A stretch of 64,000 nt of DNA, taken from NCBI RefSeq assembly GCF_030812995.1, contig NZ_JAUSTT010000013.1:62001-126000 (forward strand), read 5' to 3'. How positions within the stretch are numbered: position 1 is the stretch's first letter; every line of letters begins with the position of its first letter. Shown here in pieces: positions 54,454 to 62,396 of the stretch. The position numbers and the translations under genes were made by a program. The notes beneath the pieces are model-generated. The model worked only from the letters and a program-made list of their open reading frames with translations. It searched no databases and was not told where the DNA came from. This stretch comes from Bacillus chungangensis. GTDB taxonomy: Bacteria; Bacillota; Bacilli; Bacillales; Bacillaceae_C.

Positions 54454-56043
54454 TTAATTAATTTTTCGCGTACTTTCCCAAAATTGATTGCGTAATTGGA
54501 CTTTTTGAATTTTTCCTGAAGCGGTTTTTGGTAATTCATCTACAAAACTTACTGACGTCGGTGCTTTGAAATGAGCAACACGTTCCCTCGTAAATTGAAT
54601 AAGTTCTTCCTCAGTTACTGATTTACCTTCTGACACTACAACAATTGCATGGGGAGTTTCGCCCCACTTTTCATGAGGGATAGCAACGATAGCCGCTTCC
54701 ATTACCGCAGGATGTTCGTATAGAATCCCTTCCACTTCAATCGAGGAAATGTTTTCTCCACCACTAATAATAATGTCTTTTTTTCGGTCTACGATTTCGA
54801 TATTTCCATATTCATCAATTGTTCCCATATCGCCAGTATACATCCAGCCATTGCGAATTGCTGCCATTGTAGCGTCTTTATTTTTCCAGTAGCCATCCAT
54901 TACACCGTTATGGCGCGTGATAATTTCTCCGATTTCTTTGCCATCAGGCTTCACTTCTTCCCCATTTTCAGTGACAACTTTTACTTCGCAGCCAATCATA
55001 GGATAGCCTGCTTTTGCCTTTATCTCATATTGGATTTTTTCTGGTAAATGTTGATGATGAACTCGGATTTGTGATGTCGTAAATAACGGCGATGTTTCGG
55101 TCATTCCATATACTTGAATAAATTCCCATCCAAGATCCTTTTCCACCCTTGAAACAAAAGACGGCGGCGGTGCTGAACCAGCGATAACGACTCGAATCTT
55201 CTGTTTAAGATTTAGTTGATGTTGATCATGATATTGAAGCAACGCATTAAGCACGGTAGGCGCCATATGCATAATGGAGACATCATGCTGTTGAATTTTA
55301 TCGAAAATGGTTTCCGGCTTTACTTTCCTTAATGTCACGTGAGTTGCACCATTTGCTGTATAGTAAAATGGTGAGCCCCAGCCATTTACGTGAAACATAG
55401 GAAGGATGTGCAGCAAAACATCTCGATCACTTACATGTAAATGATGCATTGTCCAAAGAGCATGTAAATAGTTGCTGCGATGTGAAAGCATCACTCCTTT
55501 TGGATCTCCTGTTGTTCCGCTCGTGTAAAGGAGTGTAGCTAAGTCTGTTTCATCCAACTCTGTACGTGAAAATAAATGATGAGAAAATGTTGAAAGCCAT
55601 GATTCATAATCAATATCATTGTTATAGAGATCGATTTTATTTCCGCCATGAACAATAATTTTTCGAACAGTCTTTAATTGCTGCCGGATTGGTTGAATGA
55701 ATGAATACAATTCATAATCTACGAAAAGTAAACTGCTTTCACTATGGTTTAAAATAAATAGATAGTCTTCAGGCATTAGGCGGACATTCAATGGCACCAT
55801 AACAGCACCTAATTGAAAAACACCATAAAAACCTTCCAACATTTCCATTGTATTAGGCGCAAGATAGGCTATCCTGTCTCCTTTTTGAATATCTAGACTG
55901 TTTAAACCATTGGCAAGACGGTTAACCCGGTCATGTAAATCAGCATAGGAAACAATCCTATTATCATCAATCACAGCGGTTTTTGTTCCATACAACTTAA
56001 CAGCTCGATCGAGGAATTGGGTTAAAACAAGAGGAACATACAT
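54454..56043 (-). CDS. AMP-dependent acyl-CoA ligase
   Basis: A 529-residue ANL-family ligase. The P-loop is YTSGTTGDPKGVML, followed by VYGMTETSPLF, NGWMYTGDMGTI, and the C-terminal DRKKDIIISGGENISSIEVE and catalytic Lys in PKTASGKIQKVQL. It activates a fatty or aromatic acid to its CoA ester; specificity is not readable. AAAAGGTGGAGATAGC precedes the ATG. Transcribed alone; it shares only general family identity with the ligase at 30.3 kb. Confidence 0.9.
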   Translation of the reverse strand: MYVPLVLTQFLDRAVKLYGTKTAVIDDNRIVSYADLHDRVNRLANGLNSLDIQKGDRIAYLAPNTMEMLEGFYGVFQLGAVMVPLNVRLMPEDYLFILNHSESSLLFVDYELYSFIQPIRQQLKTVRKIIVHGGNKIDLYNNDIDYESWLSTFSHHLFSRTELDETDLATLLYTSGTTGDPKGVMLSHRSNYLHALWTMHHLHVSDRDVLLHILPMFHVNGWGSPFYYTANGATHVTLRKVKPETIFDKIQQHDVSIMHMAPTVLNALLQYHDQHQLNLKQKIRVVIAGSAPPPSFVSRVEKDLGWEFIQVYGMTETSPLFTTSQIRVHHQHLPEKIQYEIKAKAGYPMIGCEVKVVTENGEEVKPDGKEIGEIITRHNGVMDGYWKNKDATMAAIRNGWMYTGDMGTIDEYGNIEIVDRKKDIIISGGENISSIEVEGILYEHPAVMEAAIVAIPHEKWGETPHAIVVVSEGKSVTEEELIQFTRERVAHFKAPTSVSFVDELPKTASGKIQKVQLRNQFWESTRKIN

Positions 56044-56640
56044 GCTATCTCCACCTTTTAAGAATTTTATAAATATTCAACTATATGGAATATAATAGCA
56101 TGAGAAACGCTAATATGTAACCGCTTTCTATAAATAATGGGAATATTAAGTCGTTTTTTTATAGCCGAATCATTCGAATTAATAAGAAGCATACTCCATG
56201 AGAAAAGGGTGTAAAACTAAAAAGTACGAGATAAAACAGTGTAGGAAGTCTATCACCATAATGAAATGAGTAATTTTCAAATTAAAAAGTTAGGATTCTC
56301 TCCTAACTTTACCCCCTTAAGAGACTTCGATAGGTAAAAATAGAATTCGGGTCAAAGCGAGTTTACGTACTTTTGAAAATATGCCCTTTCTTTTTTTAAA
56401 AATAGAACAATATCATAGGAGCACTGCCGTTCCTTAAGTAGTAAAAAATTTGTATATTATAAGAAGATGTCAGTTTTTTGAGATTTTTGACATCTTACAT
56501 CTTTATCATTCCATCATGATGTAGCTAAATTCAGAAATAAAAAAAGTATTACGAAGAATATAGTATTGACCATATATCCTTAGTTATTTTCTTACTTGAT
56601 TATGACAAAAACAAGCATAAGAAAGGGGATGATTTAGTAA
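56044..56640. other. Intergenic region with two hairpins, no gene
   Basis: AAAGTTAGGA-TTCTC-TCCTAACTTT (56284-56309) and GATGTCA ... TGACATC (56466-56494) are stem-loops without an upstream gene on the plus strand. They might be the ends of an unannotated small RNA. Otherwise nothing seen. Confidence 0.4.
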
Positions 56641-57480
56641 ATGGTGAAAATATTTATCGATGCTGGACACGGGGGCACTGACTCAGGAGCAATTGGAAAT
56701 GGACTGCAAGAAAAAAATGTGACACTCCAAATCGCTAATCGTGTTCGTGATATGTTGCAAAGCGAATACCAAAATGTATCGGTTAAAATGAGTCGTACAG
56801 GCGATCAAACACTATCGCTAAAACAGCGCACAGATATGGCAAACGCTTGGGGAGCAGACTTTTTCCTCTCTATTCATATCAATTCAGGTGGAGGAACCGG
56901 CTACGAGGATTATATATATGATAAACTTTCTGACAACTCGAAGACCGCTCAATTACGAAATGTCATCCATGAAGAGATTGTTAAACTGATTGGGATGAGA
57001 AATCGCGGCAAGAAAAAAGCAAACTTCCATGTGTTACGTGAATCTAAAATGGACGCGCTTTTAACAGAGAATGGGTTTGTTGATAATGCTAGTGATGCAG
57101 CCTTAATGAAAAATAGTACGTGGCTAGACAATGCTGCTCGTGGCCATGTCAATGGCTTGGCTAGGGCGCTTGGTCTCCAAAAGAAAATTGGAGGGAATCC
57201 AAAACAATCACAGCAAGAGGAGGTTACAATCATTTATCACGATCAAAGTATACAAGGTCTGTTGATCGATAGTATTTCTTATGTACCAGTTCGTGAGTTT
57301 GGCGAGCTAGTAGGAGCAACCGTTCATTGGGATGGTAAATCAGCATACCTAAACAATCAAAAAATAGATGGAAAGCTTATCAATCATCGAGTTTATTTGC
57401 CAGTCCGCGAGATTTCTGAGCGGTTAAGTTTAAAGGTAAGTTGGAATGATAAAACCAATACGGTTACAGTAAGTAAATAA
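56641..57480 (+). CDS. N-acetylmuramoyl-L-alanine amidase, CwlC type, with C-terminal Cu-amine-oxidase-N-like domain
   Basis: 279 residues. About 1-180 is an Amidase_3 zinc enzyme with ligands His10 (DAGHGG), Glu24 (LQEKN) and His79 (SIHINSGG) and catalytic Glu143 (LTENGFVDN). It cleaves the lactyl-Ala bond in peptidoglycan. About 195-279 is a two-repeat domain (YVPVREFGELVGATVHW; YLPVREISERLSLKVSW), like the copper-amine-oxidase N-domain often used for wall binding. There is no signal peptide, as in CwlC, which lyses the sporulation mother cell from inside. ATG behind AAAGGGGATGATTTAGTAA. Confidence 0.85.
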   Translation: MVKIFIDAGHGGTDSGAIGNGLQEKNVTLQIANRVRDMLQSEYQNVSVKMSRTGDQTLSLKQRTDMANAWGADFFLSIHINSGGGTGYEDYIYDKLSDNSKTAQLRNVIHEEIVKLIGMRNRGKKKANFHVLRESKMDALLTENGFVDNASDAALMKNSTWLDNAARGHVNGLARALGLQKKIGGNPKQSQQEEVTIIYHDQSIQGLLIDSISYVPVREFGELVGATVHWDGKSAYLNNQKIDGKLINHRVYLPVREISERLSLKVSWNDKTNTVTVSK

Positions 57481-57543
57481 AAATAGAGCTGATCGCTATT
57501 GCAACCTAATTTAATTATGTTAAACTGAAAATAATCGAATAGT

Positions 57544-57685
57544 TTTTCCTTCGGGGCTGGGTGAAAATCCCGACCGGCGGTGATGAGATGCAATCTCTTA
57601 GTCCGTGACCCGACTCATTAATTGAGGCGGTGGATTTGGTGAAATTCCAAAGCCGACAGTGAAAGTCTGGATGGGAGAAGGAAAA
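57544..57685 (+). ncRNA. FMN riboswitch (RFN element)
   Basis: The full RFN core is present: CGGGGCTGGGTGAAAATCCC, GACCGGCGGT, AGTCCGTGACCCG, GGTGGATTTGGTG, and CCGACAGTGAAAGTC with GATGGGAGAAGG. The closing helix P1 is nine perfect pairs (TTTTCCTTC with GAAGGAAAA). With a terminator 176 bases later it should switch off the rib operon when FMN is plentiful. Confidence 0.96.
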
Positions 57686-57860
57686 CAGGATGACTCGTTT
57701 TGCAAGTTTTTTTACTAGTGCGATCTTGTTTTAAGTTTCATTTTTTTTTGATGCAAGCATGCTAGTAGTTGATATGAAACGATAATCCTTTTATTTGTCT
57801 TGCAATTATATAGAGAATCCTCGAGTACGAGAGATTCCTTTATTCGTGCTGATGATAGAA

Positions 57861-57888
57861 GCCCCGTGATATAATCTCGGGGTTTTTG
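57861..57888 (+). terminator. Riboswitch expression-platform terminator
   Basis: CCCCGTGAT-ATA-ATCTCGGGG, then five T, just before ribD. Confidence 0.85.
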
Positions 57889-57978
57889 TGTGGATGTAAC
57901 TTATTCTTCGTTTAACTAACTATTTATCGCTCTTAAACTAAGGATTTTTATTGACTCTTTCAAAAAAGGGAGGAACGT

Positions 57979-59100
57979 ATGGCTTCAGCAGAGTATTATA
58001 TGAAGTTAGCACTCGGAATGGCAGAAATGGCGCTTGGTCAGACGAGCCCTAATCCAGCAGTTGGCTGTGTTATTGTTAAAAATGGTGTTATCGTTGGATT
58101 AGGTGCTCATTTGCAGACGGGAAAGGAACATGCAGAAGTTCATGCACTTGTCCAAGCAGGCGAGCTTGCTAAAGGGGCGGATGTCTATATCACATTAGAA
58201 CCGTGCGCTCATCAAGGCAGAACGCCGCCGTGTGCAGATCTATTGATTAATCAAAAAGTAGGGAGAGTTTATATCGCTGCACTTGATCCTAATCCGCTTG
58301 TTGCAGGAAATGGTCTTGCTAAGCTTCAACAGGCTGGAATCCCAGTTGAACTAGGAATCTGTCAAGCAGAATCGCTGCGATTAAACAAGTATTTTATGCA
58401 TTATATGAAAACGAAGAAACCTTATGTCACACTTAAAACTGCTGTCACAATCGATGGGAAAACTGCTTCTTATACAGGTGACAGTAAATGGATTACATCG
58501 AAGCAAACTCGATTAGATGTACATCTATATCGCCATCAGCATGATGCTATTCTTGTAGGCATCAACACAATTATGCAAGATAACCCACGTCTTACCACCA
58601 GACTGCCCCGAGGTGGAAAAAATCCCATTCGAATCGTGCTCGACACGAATTTGCGAATACCTTTAGATTCGCATGTTGTAACAGACCAGAAAGCAGCGAC
58701 ATGGATTGTTTGCGGGTCCAATGCGCCAGAAGAAAAGCAATTGGCATTAACACAATTAGGTATAAAAGTGAAAAAAATGTCTAATGACCAGATCAACCTT
58801 AGTTCTCTGCTTGTATGGCTTGGCAAACTAGAGATTACTTCTTTGTTGGTCGAAGGTGGATCAACCGTTCTCGGTTCTTTTTTAGATGCCGGTTGCTTTC
58901 AAGAGCTGATTTTTTATGTGGCACCTATCTTGCTGGGAGGAAGACAATCGTACCCATCATTTGCAGGCATTGATAAACATCAAATTGCAGACGGGAGATC
59001 CCTTCATTTTAAATCAGTGGGAATGATAGGTCCTGATATTAAAATCATTGCTGAACCAGTAAAGGTTGGAGGTGAAGACAGCTGTTTACAGGAATCATAG
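57979..59100 (+). CDS. ribD: Riboflavin-specific deaminase/reductase
   Basis: A bifunctional enzyme (373 residues) deaminating and then reducing the pyrimidine intermediate. The N-terminal zinc deaminase has HAEVHAL and PCAHQGRTPPC. The C-terminal reductase has TAVTIDGKTAS, GINTIMQDNPRLTTR and LLVEGGSTVLGSF. AAAAGGGAGGAACGT precedes the ATG. It ends at TAG 59100, past the ribE start, giving a 19-base overlap. Confidence 0.95.
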   Translation: MASAEYYMKLALGMAEMALGQTSPNPAVGCVIVKNGVIVGLGAHLQTGKEHAEVHALVQAGELAKGADVYITLEPCAHQGRTPPCADLLINQKVGRVYIAALDPNPLVAGNGLAKLQQAGIPVELGICQAESLRLNKYFMHYMKTKKPYVTLKTAVTIDGKTASYTGDSKWITSKQTRLDVHLYRHQHDAILVGINTIMQDNPRLTTRLPRGGKNPIRIVLDTNLRIPLDSHVVTDQKAATWIVCGSNAPEEKQLALTQLGIKVKKMSNDQINLSSLLVWLGKLEITSLLVEGGSTVLGSFLDAGCFQELIFYVAPILLGGRQSYPSFAGIDKHQIADGRSLHFKSVGMIGPDIKIIAEPVKVGGEDSCLQES

Positions 59101-59729
59101 AAGAAATCGGCCACGTTGCAAAAATTAAAAAACAGACAACATCACTAGCTTTAACGATCCAAGCTAAGAAGGTATTAGAAGATACAGCGCTTGGCGATAG
59201 TATTGCCGTTAATGGCGCCTGTCTCACTGTTACGAAATTAACAGCAAACACGTTTGATGTCGATGTGATGCCCGAAACCTTTAATACGACTTCATTGCGA
59301 CAGCTTGTAGTCGGCTCAGCGGTGCAATTAGAACGAGCAATAGCAGCAAATGGCCGGTTTGGAGGACATTTTGTCAGCGGACATATTGATGCCGTTGCCG
59401 TTATTAAAAAGAAAGAATATAGGGAAAATGCACTTTATATGACGATTGAAGTTCCAGAGGCATATGAATCCTTTTTGCTTGTAAAAGGCTCGATTGCAGT
59501 TGATGGTACATCTTTAACGATTTTTCATGTGGTGAAAAGCACAATCACGATTTCTCTCATCCCGCATACACAGAATGCAACTATTTTAGCAGCTAAAAAT
59601 GTTGGTGAGCTCGTTAATATAGAGTGTGATCTATTAATGAAATATGTACAGCAATTTATTAAACCGCAGCAGAAAGCAGAAAAAGGAATGACACAATTAT
59701 TGGAGGAAAGTGGTTTTTTATCTCGCTAA
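59082..59729 (+). CDS. ribE: Riboflavin synthase alpha chain with CTG start
   Basis: Dismutates two lumazines to riboflavin plus a pyrimidine. Two barrel repeats: FTGIIEEIGHV start, DSIAVNGACLTVT, GGHFVSGHIDAVA and SIAVDGTSLTIF, ISLIPHT. The family N-terminus MFTGIIEE aligns exactly with codon CTG 59082 (GGAGGTGA lies 6 bases before it, and a stop in this frame is immediately upstream). Starting here gives 215 residues, the usual length. The first ATG (59262/59265) would delete the active-site first quarter. CTG initiation is rare and is the best reading of this gene. Confidence 0.88.
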   Translation: MFTGIIEEIGHVAKIKKQTTSLALTIQAKKVLEDTALGDSIAVNGACLTVTKLTANTFDVDVMPETFNTTSLRQLVVGSAVQLERAIAANGRFGGHFVSGHIDAVAVIKKKEYRENALYMTIEVPEAYESFLLVKGSIAVDGTSLTIFHVVKSTITISLIPHTQNATILAAKNVGELVNIECDLLMKYVQQFIKPQQKAEKGMTQLLEESGFLSR

Positions 59730-59776
59730 ATTTTAGTTGCAACATCTAAACAAAAAATAGCAAATGAGGTGAAAGG

Positions 59777-60967
59777 ATGTTTGGAACAATTGAACAAGCA
59801 TTAACAGCTTTGCGAGCAGGCAGAGTCATCATTGTGGTGGATGATGAAAATCGTGAAAATGAAGGAGATTTTGTTGCATTAGCGGAGAAAGCAACACCAG
59901 AAGTCATTAATTTTATGGTGAAGGAAGGCAGAGGGCTTGTTTGTACTCCGATTACGAAAGAAAAAGCGAAACAATTAGACCTGATGCCGATGACAAATGA
60001 GAATACAGATACATTAGGTACAGCATTTACTGTCAGTATCGACCATATGTCTACAAAAACAGGCATTAGTGCCTTTGAACGATCTGAAACGGTTTTACAA
60101 ATGATGAAACGAAATGCAATGCCAAGCGACTTTAAAAAACCAGGACATATTTTCCCATTAATTGCAAAAGAAGGCGGGGTTTTAACGAGAGCGGGACATA
60201 CAGAAGCTGCTGTCGATTTAGCAAGCCTATGCGGTGCGGTACCAGCGGGAGTTATTTGTGAAATATTAAAAGAGGATGGGACGATGGCTCGTGTTCCTGA
60301 TTTAATAAAAATAGCAGAACGATTCCAGTTAGTGATGATTTCTATTCAAGAGTTGATTGCTTATCGACGTTGCAAGGAAAAGCTCATTCATCGTGAAATT
60401 GATATTTCACTGCCAACAGAATATGGCGTGTTTAAAGCATTTGCATATACAAATGCTGTAGATGAAAAGGAGCATATAGCACTTGTAAAAGGAAATATAA
60501 CACGAGAATCGCCAGTCCTTGTACGGGTGCATTCAGAATGCTTGACAGGTGATGTGTTCCGATCAACCCGATGCGATTGTGGCCCCCAGCTTTCCGCAGC
60601 GCTTAAACAAATTGAAGCCGCTGGTACAGGCATTCTTTTATATATGCGCCAGGAAGGCAGAGGTATTGGGCTTATGAATAAATTAAAAGCTTATAAACTT
60701 CAAGAAGAAGGGTATGACACGGTAGAAGCAAATGAAAAATTAGGATTTGCTGCTGATCTGCGAGAATACGGAATAAGTGCTCAAATATTAAATGATTTAG
60801 GCGTTGGGAAAATACGGCTTTTGACGAATAATCCCCGTAAAATTGCTGGACTTAACGGTAATGGTTTAGAAATAGTAGAACGAGTTCCACTGCAATTGCC
60901 AGCGAAAAAAGACAACGAGTTTTATTTACAGACGAAGAAAGATAAATTGGGGCATTTATTAACGTGA
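59777..60967 (+). CDS. ribBA: 3,4-DHBP synthase/GTP cyclohydrolase II
   Basis: A 396-residue fusion giving both riboflavin precursors. The RibB part (about 1-200) has [12 protein letters not shown] and [11 protein letters not shown]. The RibA part has [20 protein letters not shown] with the zinc Cys residues, and [20 protein letters not shown] precedes the ATG. Confidence 0.96.
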   Translation: MFGTIEQALTALRAGRVIIVVDDENRENEGDFVALAEKATPEVINFMVKEGRGLVCTPITKEKAKQLDLMPMTNENTDTLGTAFTVSIDHMSTKTGISAFERSETVLQMMKRNAMPSDFKKPGHIFPLIAKEGGVLTRAGHTEAAVDLASLCGAVPAGVICEILKEDGTMARVPDLIKIAERFQLVMISIQELIAYRRCKEKLIHREIDISLPTEYGVFKAFAYTNAVDEKEHIALVKGNITRESPVLVRVHSECLTGDVFRSTRCDCGPQLSAALKQIEAAGTGILLYMRQEGRGIGLMNKLKAYKLQEEGYDTVEANEKLGFAADLREYGISAQILNDLGVGKIRLLTNNPRKIAGLNGNGLEIVERVPLQLPAKKDNEFYLQTKKDKLGHLLT

Positions 60968-61004
60968 AAATCGCTTCATTGCAAAAAGAAGGAGAGAAAA
61001 TGGA

Positions 61005-61472
61005 ATGCTTAAATATGAAGGAAAACTAATTGGAACAGGCTTAAAAATAGGAATTGTTGTGGCAAGATTTAATGAATTTATTACTGACAGGCTCTTAAAT
61101 GGTACACTCGATGGATTAAAGCGGCACGGTGTTGCTGAAGATAATGTGACAGTGACATGGGTGCCCGGAGCATTTGAAATTCCACTAACTGCTAAAAAAA
61201 TGGCAGAGATAAAGACGTATGATGCAATCATCACTTTAGGAACGGTCATCCGCGGTGCTACACCGCACTTTGATTATGTCAGTAATGAAACTGCAAAAGG
61301 GATAGCTAATGCTTCCATGCAGTCAGGAATTCCTATTATATTCGGTGTACTCACAACCGATACGATTGAACAGGCAATTGAACGTGCAGGAACGAAAGCA
61401 GGTAATAAAGGCTGGGAAGCTGCAGTAAGTGCAATTGAAATGGCTAACCTTTATCGGGAGATGAAAGTATAA
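61005..61472 (+). CDS. ribH: 6,7-dimethyl-8-ribityllumazine synthase
   Basis: 155 residues, forming the icosahedral lumazine synthase shell. [37 protein letters not shown] (catalytic His) and [12 protein letters not shown] are intact. Last gene of the rib operon, with AAGGAGAG before the ATG. No clear terminator follows within 200 bases. Confidence 0.96.
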   Translation: MLKYEGKLIGTGLKIGIVVARFNEFITDRLLNGTLDGLKRHGVAEDNVTVTWVPGAFEIPLTAKKMAEIKTYDAIITLGTVIRGATPHFDYVSNETAKGIANASMQSGIPIIFGVLTTDTIEQAIERAGTKAGNKGWEAAVSAIEMANLYREMKV

Positions 61473-61698
61473 ACAAGGATGTAAACACACTGTAAGCACA
61501 GGAGAAAGCACTCAGGTTGGAGGAATTTTACTCTTCGTAAACCTCTTATATAATAGTATATGACTAGATGGTTTATGACCATGGCAAATTGTTCAATCTT
61601 CTTCATATTTTGCACTAGGCCAAATGAAAACCATAAGATGATAGAAAGAATGTTTTTAAGTTGAGTATGTAATAAAAATGTTATTAATGGAGGCAACT

Positions 61699-62139
61699 AT
61701 GGGCTATATTGAACAATTAAGAAAGTTGATCGGCAATCAGCCACTCATTTTGCCTGGGGCAGTAGCACTTGTCATAAACGATAAAAATCAATATTTATTA
61801 CAGCAAAGACCAGAAGGTATTTGGAGTCTTCCGGGAGGAGTAATGGAATTAGGGGAGTCAGCAGAAGAGACGGCACGAAGAGAGGTTTACGAAGAAACCG
61901 GGATTAAAGTCGGTGCATTAGAGCTGGTGGATGTTTTTTCAGGAAAAAAATATTTTGTCAAGCTTGCAAATGGAGATGAATTCTATCCCGTCACAATTGC
62001 TTATGTTACAAAAGATATTATAGGTGGAAAGCTGCAGGCAGATGGAGTTGAAAGTATCGATGTTAAATTTTTCTCTACAAATGAATTCCCTGAACGTACA
62101 AGTCCTTTAATAAAAAAAATATTGATGAAGCTGTCGTGA
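61699..62139 (+). CDS. NUDIX hydrolase
   Basis: A 146-residue pyrophosphohydrolase. The Nudix box is complete: GGVMELGESAEETARREVYEETGI split as G-x5-E-x7-RE-x2-EE-x-G. The N-terminal strand PGAVALVINDKNQYLLQQR is typical of ADP-ribose or mutagenic-nucleotide hydrolases; the substrate is unknown. ATG 61699 is chosen for AATGGAGGCAACT. A terminator follows. Confidence 0.9.
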   Translation: MGYIEQLRKLIGNQPLILPGAVALVINDKNQYLLQQRPEGIWSLPGGVMELGESAEETARREVYEETGIKVGALELVDVFSGKKYFVKLANGDEFYPVTIAYVTKDIIGGKLQADGVESIDVKFFSTNEFPERTSPLIKKILMKLS

Positions 62140-62150
62140 AGTTGACGTGA

Positions 62151-62183
62151 AAAAGGGGGCTATTAATCCAGCTCCCTTTTTTA
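62151..62183 (+). terminator. Terminator after the NUDIX gene
   Basis: AAAGGGGGCT pairs with AGCTCCCTTT (one G-U), then a T-run. Confidence 0.8.
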
Positions 62184-62396
62184 TATTTTTTGACTTTAAT
62201 CATGAAAAATTTGACATATTCTTGACATTGTTTTAAAAGTTTGATAGTCATATAATTGGTTATGGAAGCATGTTTTTCCAAGATTATTTTTCTATCATTT
62301 TCTCGCTTTGTAGACCTCATTTTAAAGGAGATGTTACAGAAACTCTTTATTAGAAATTGTTTGATGAAAAATACATAACGAAAAGGAGAATAATAT

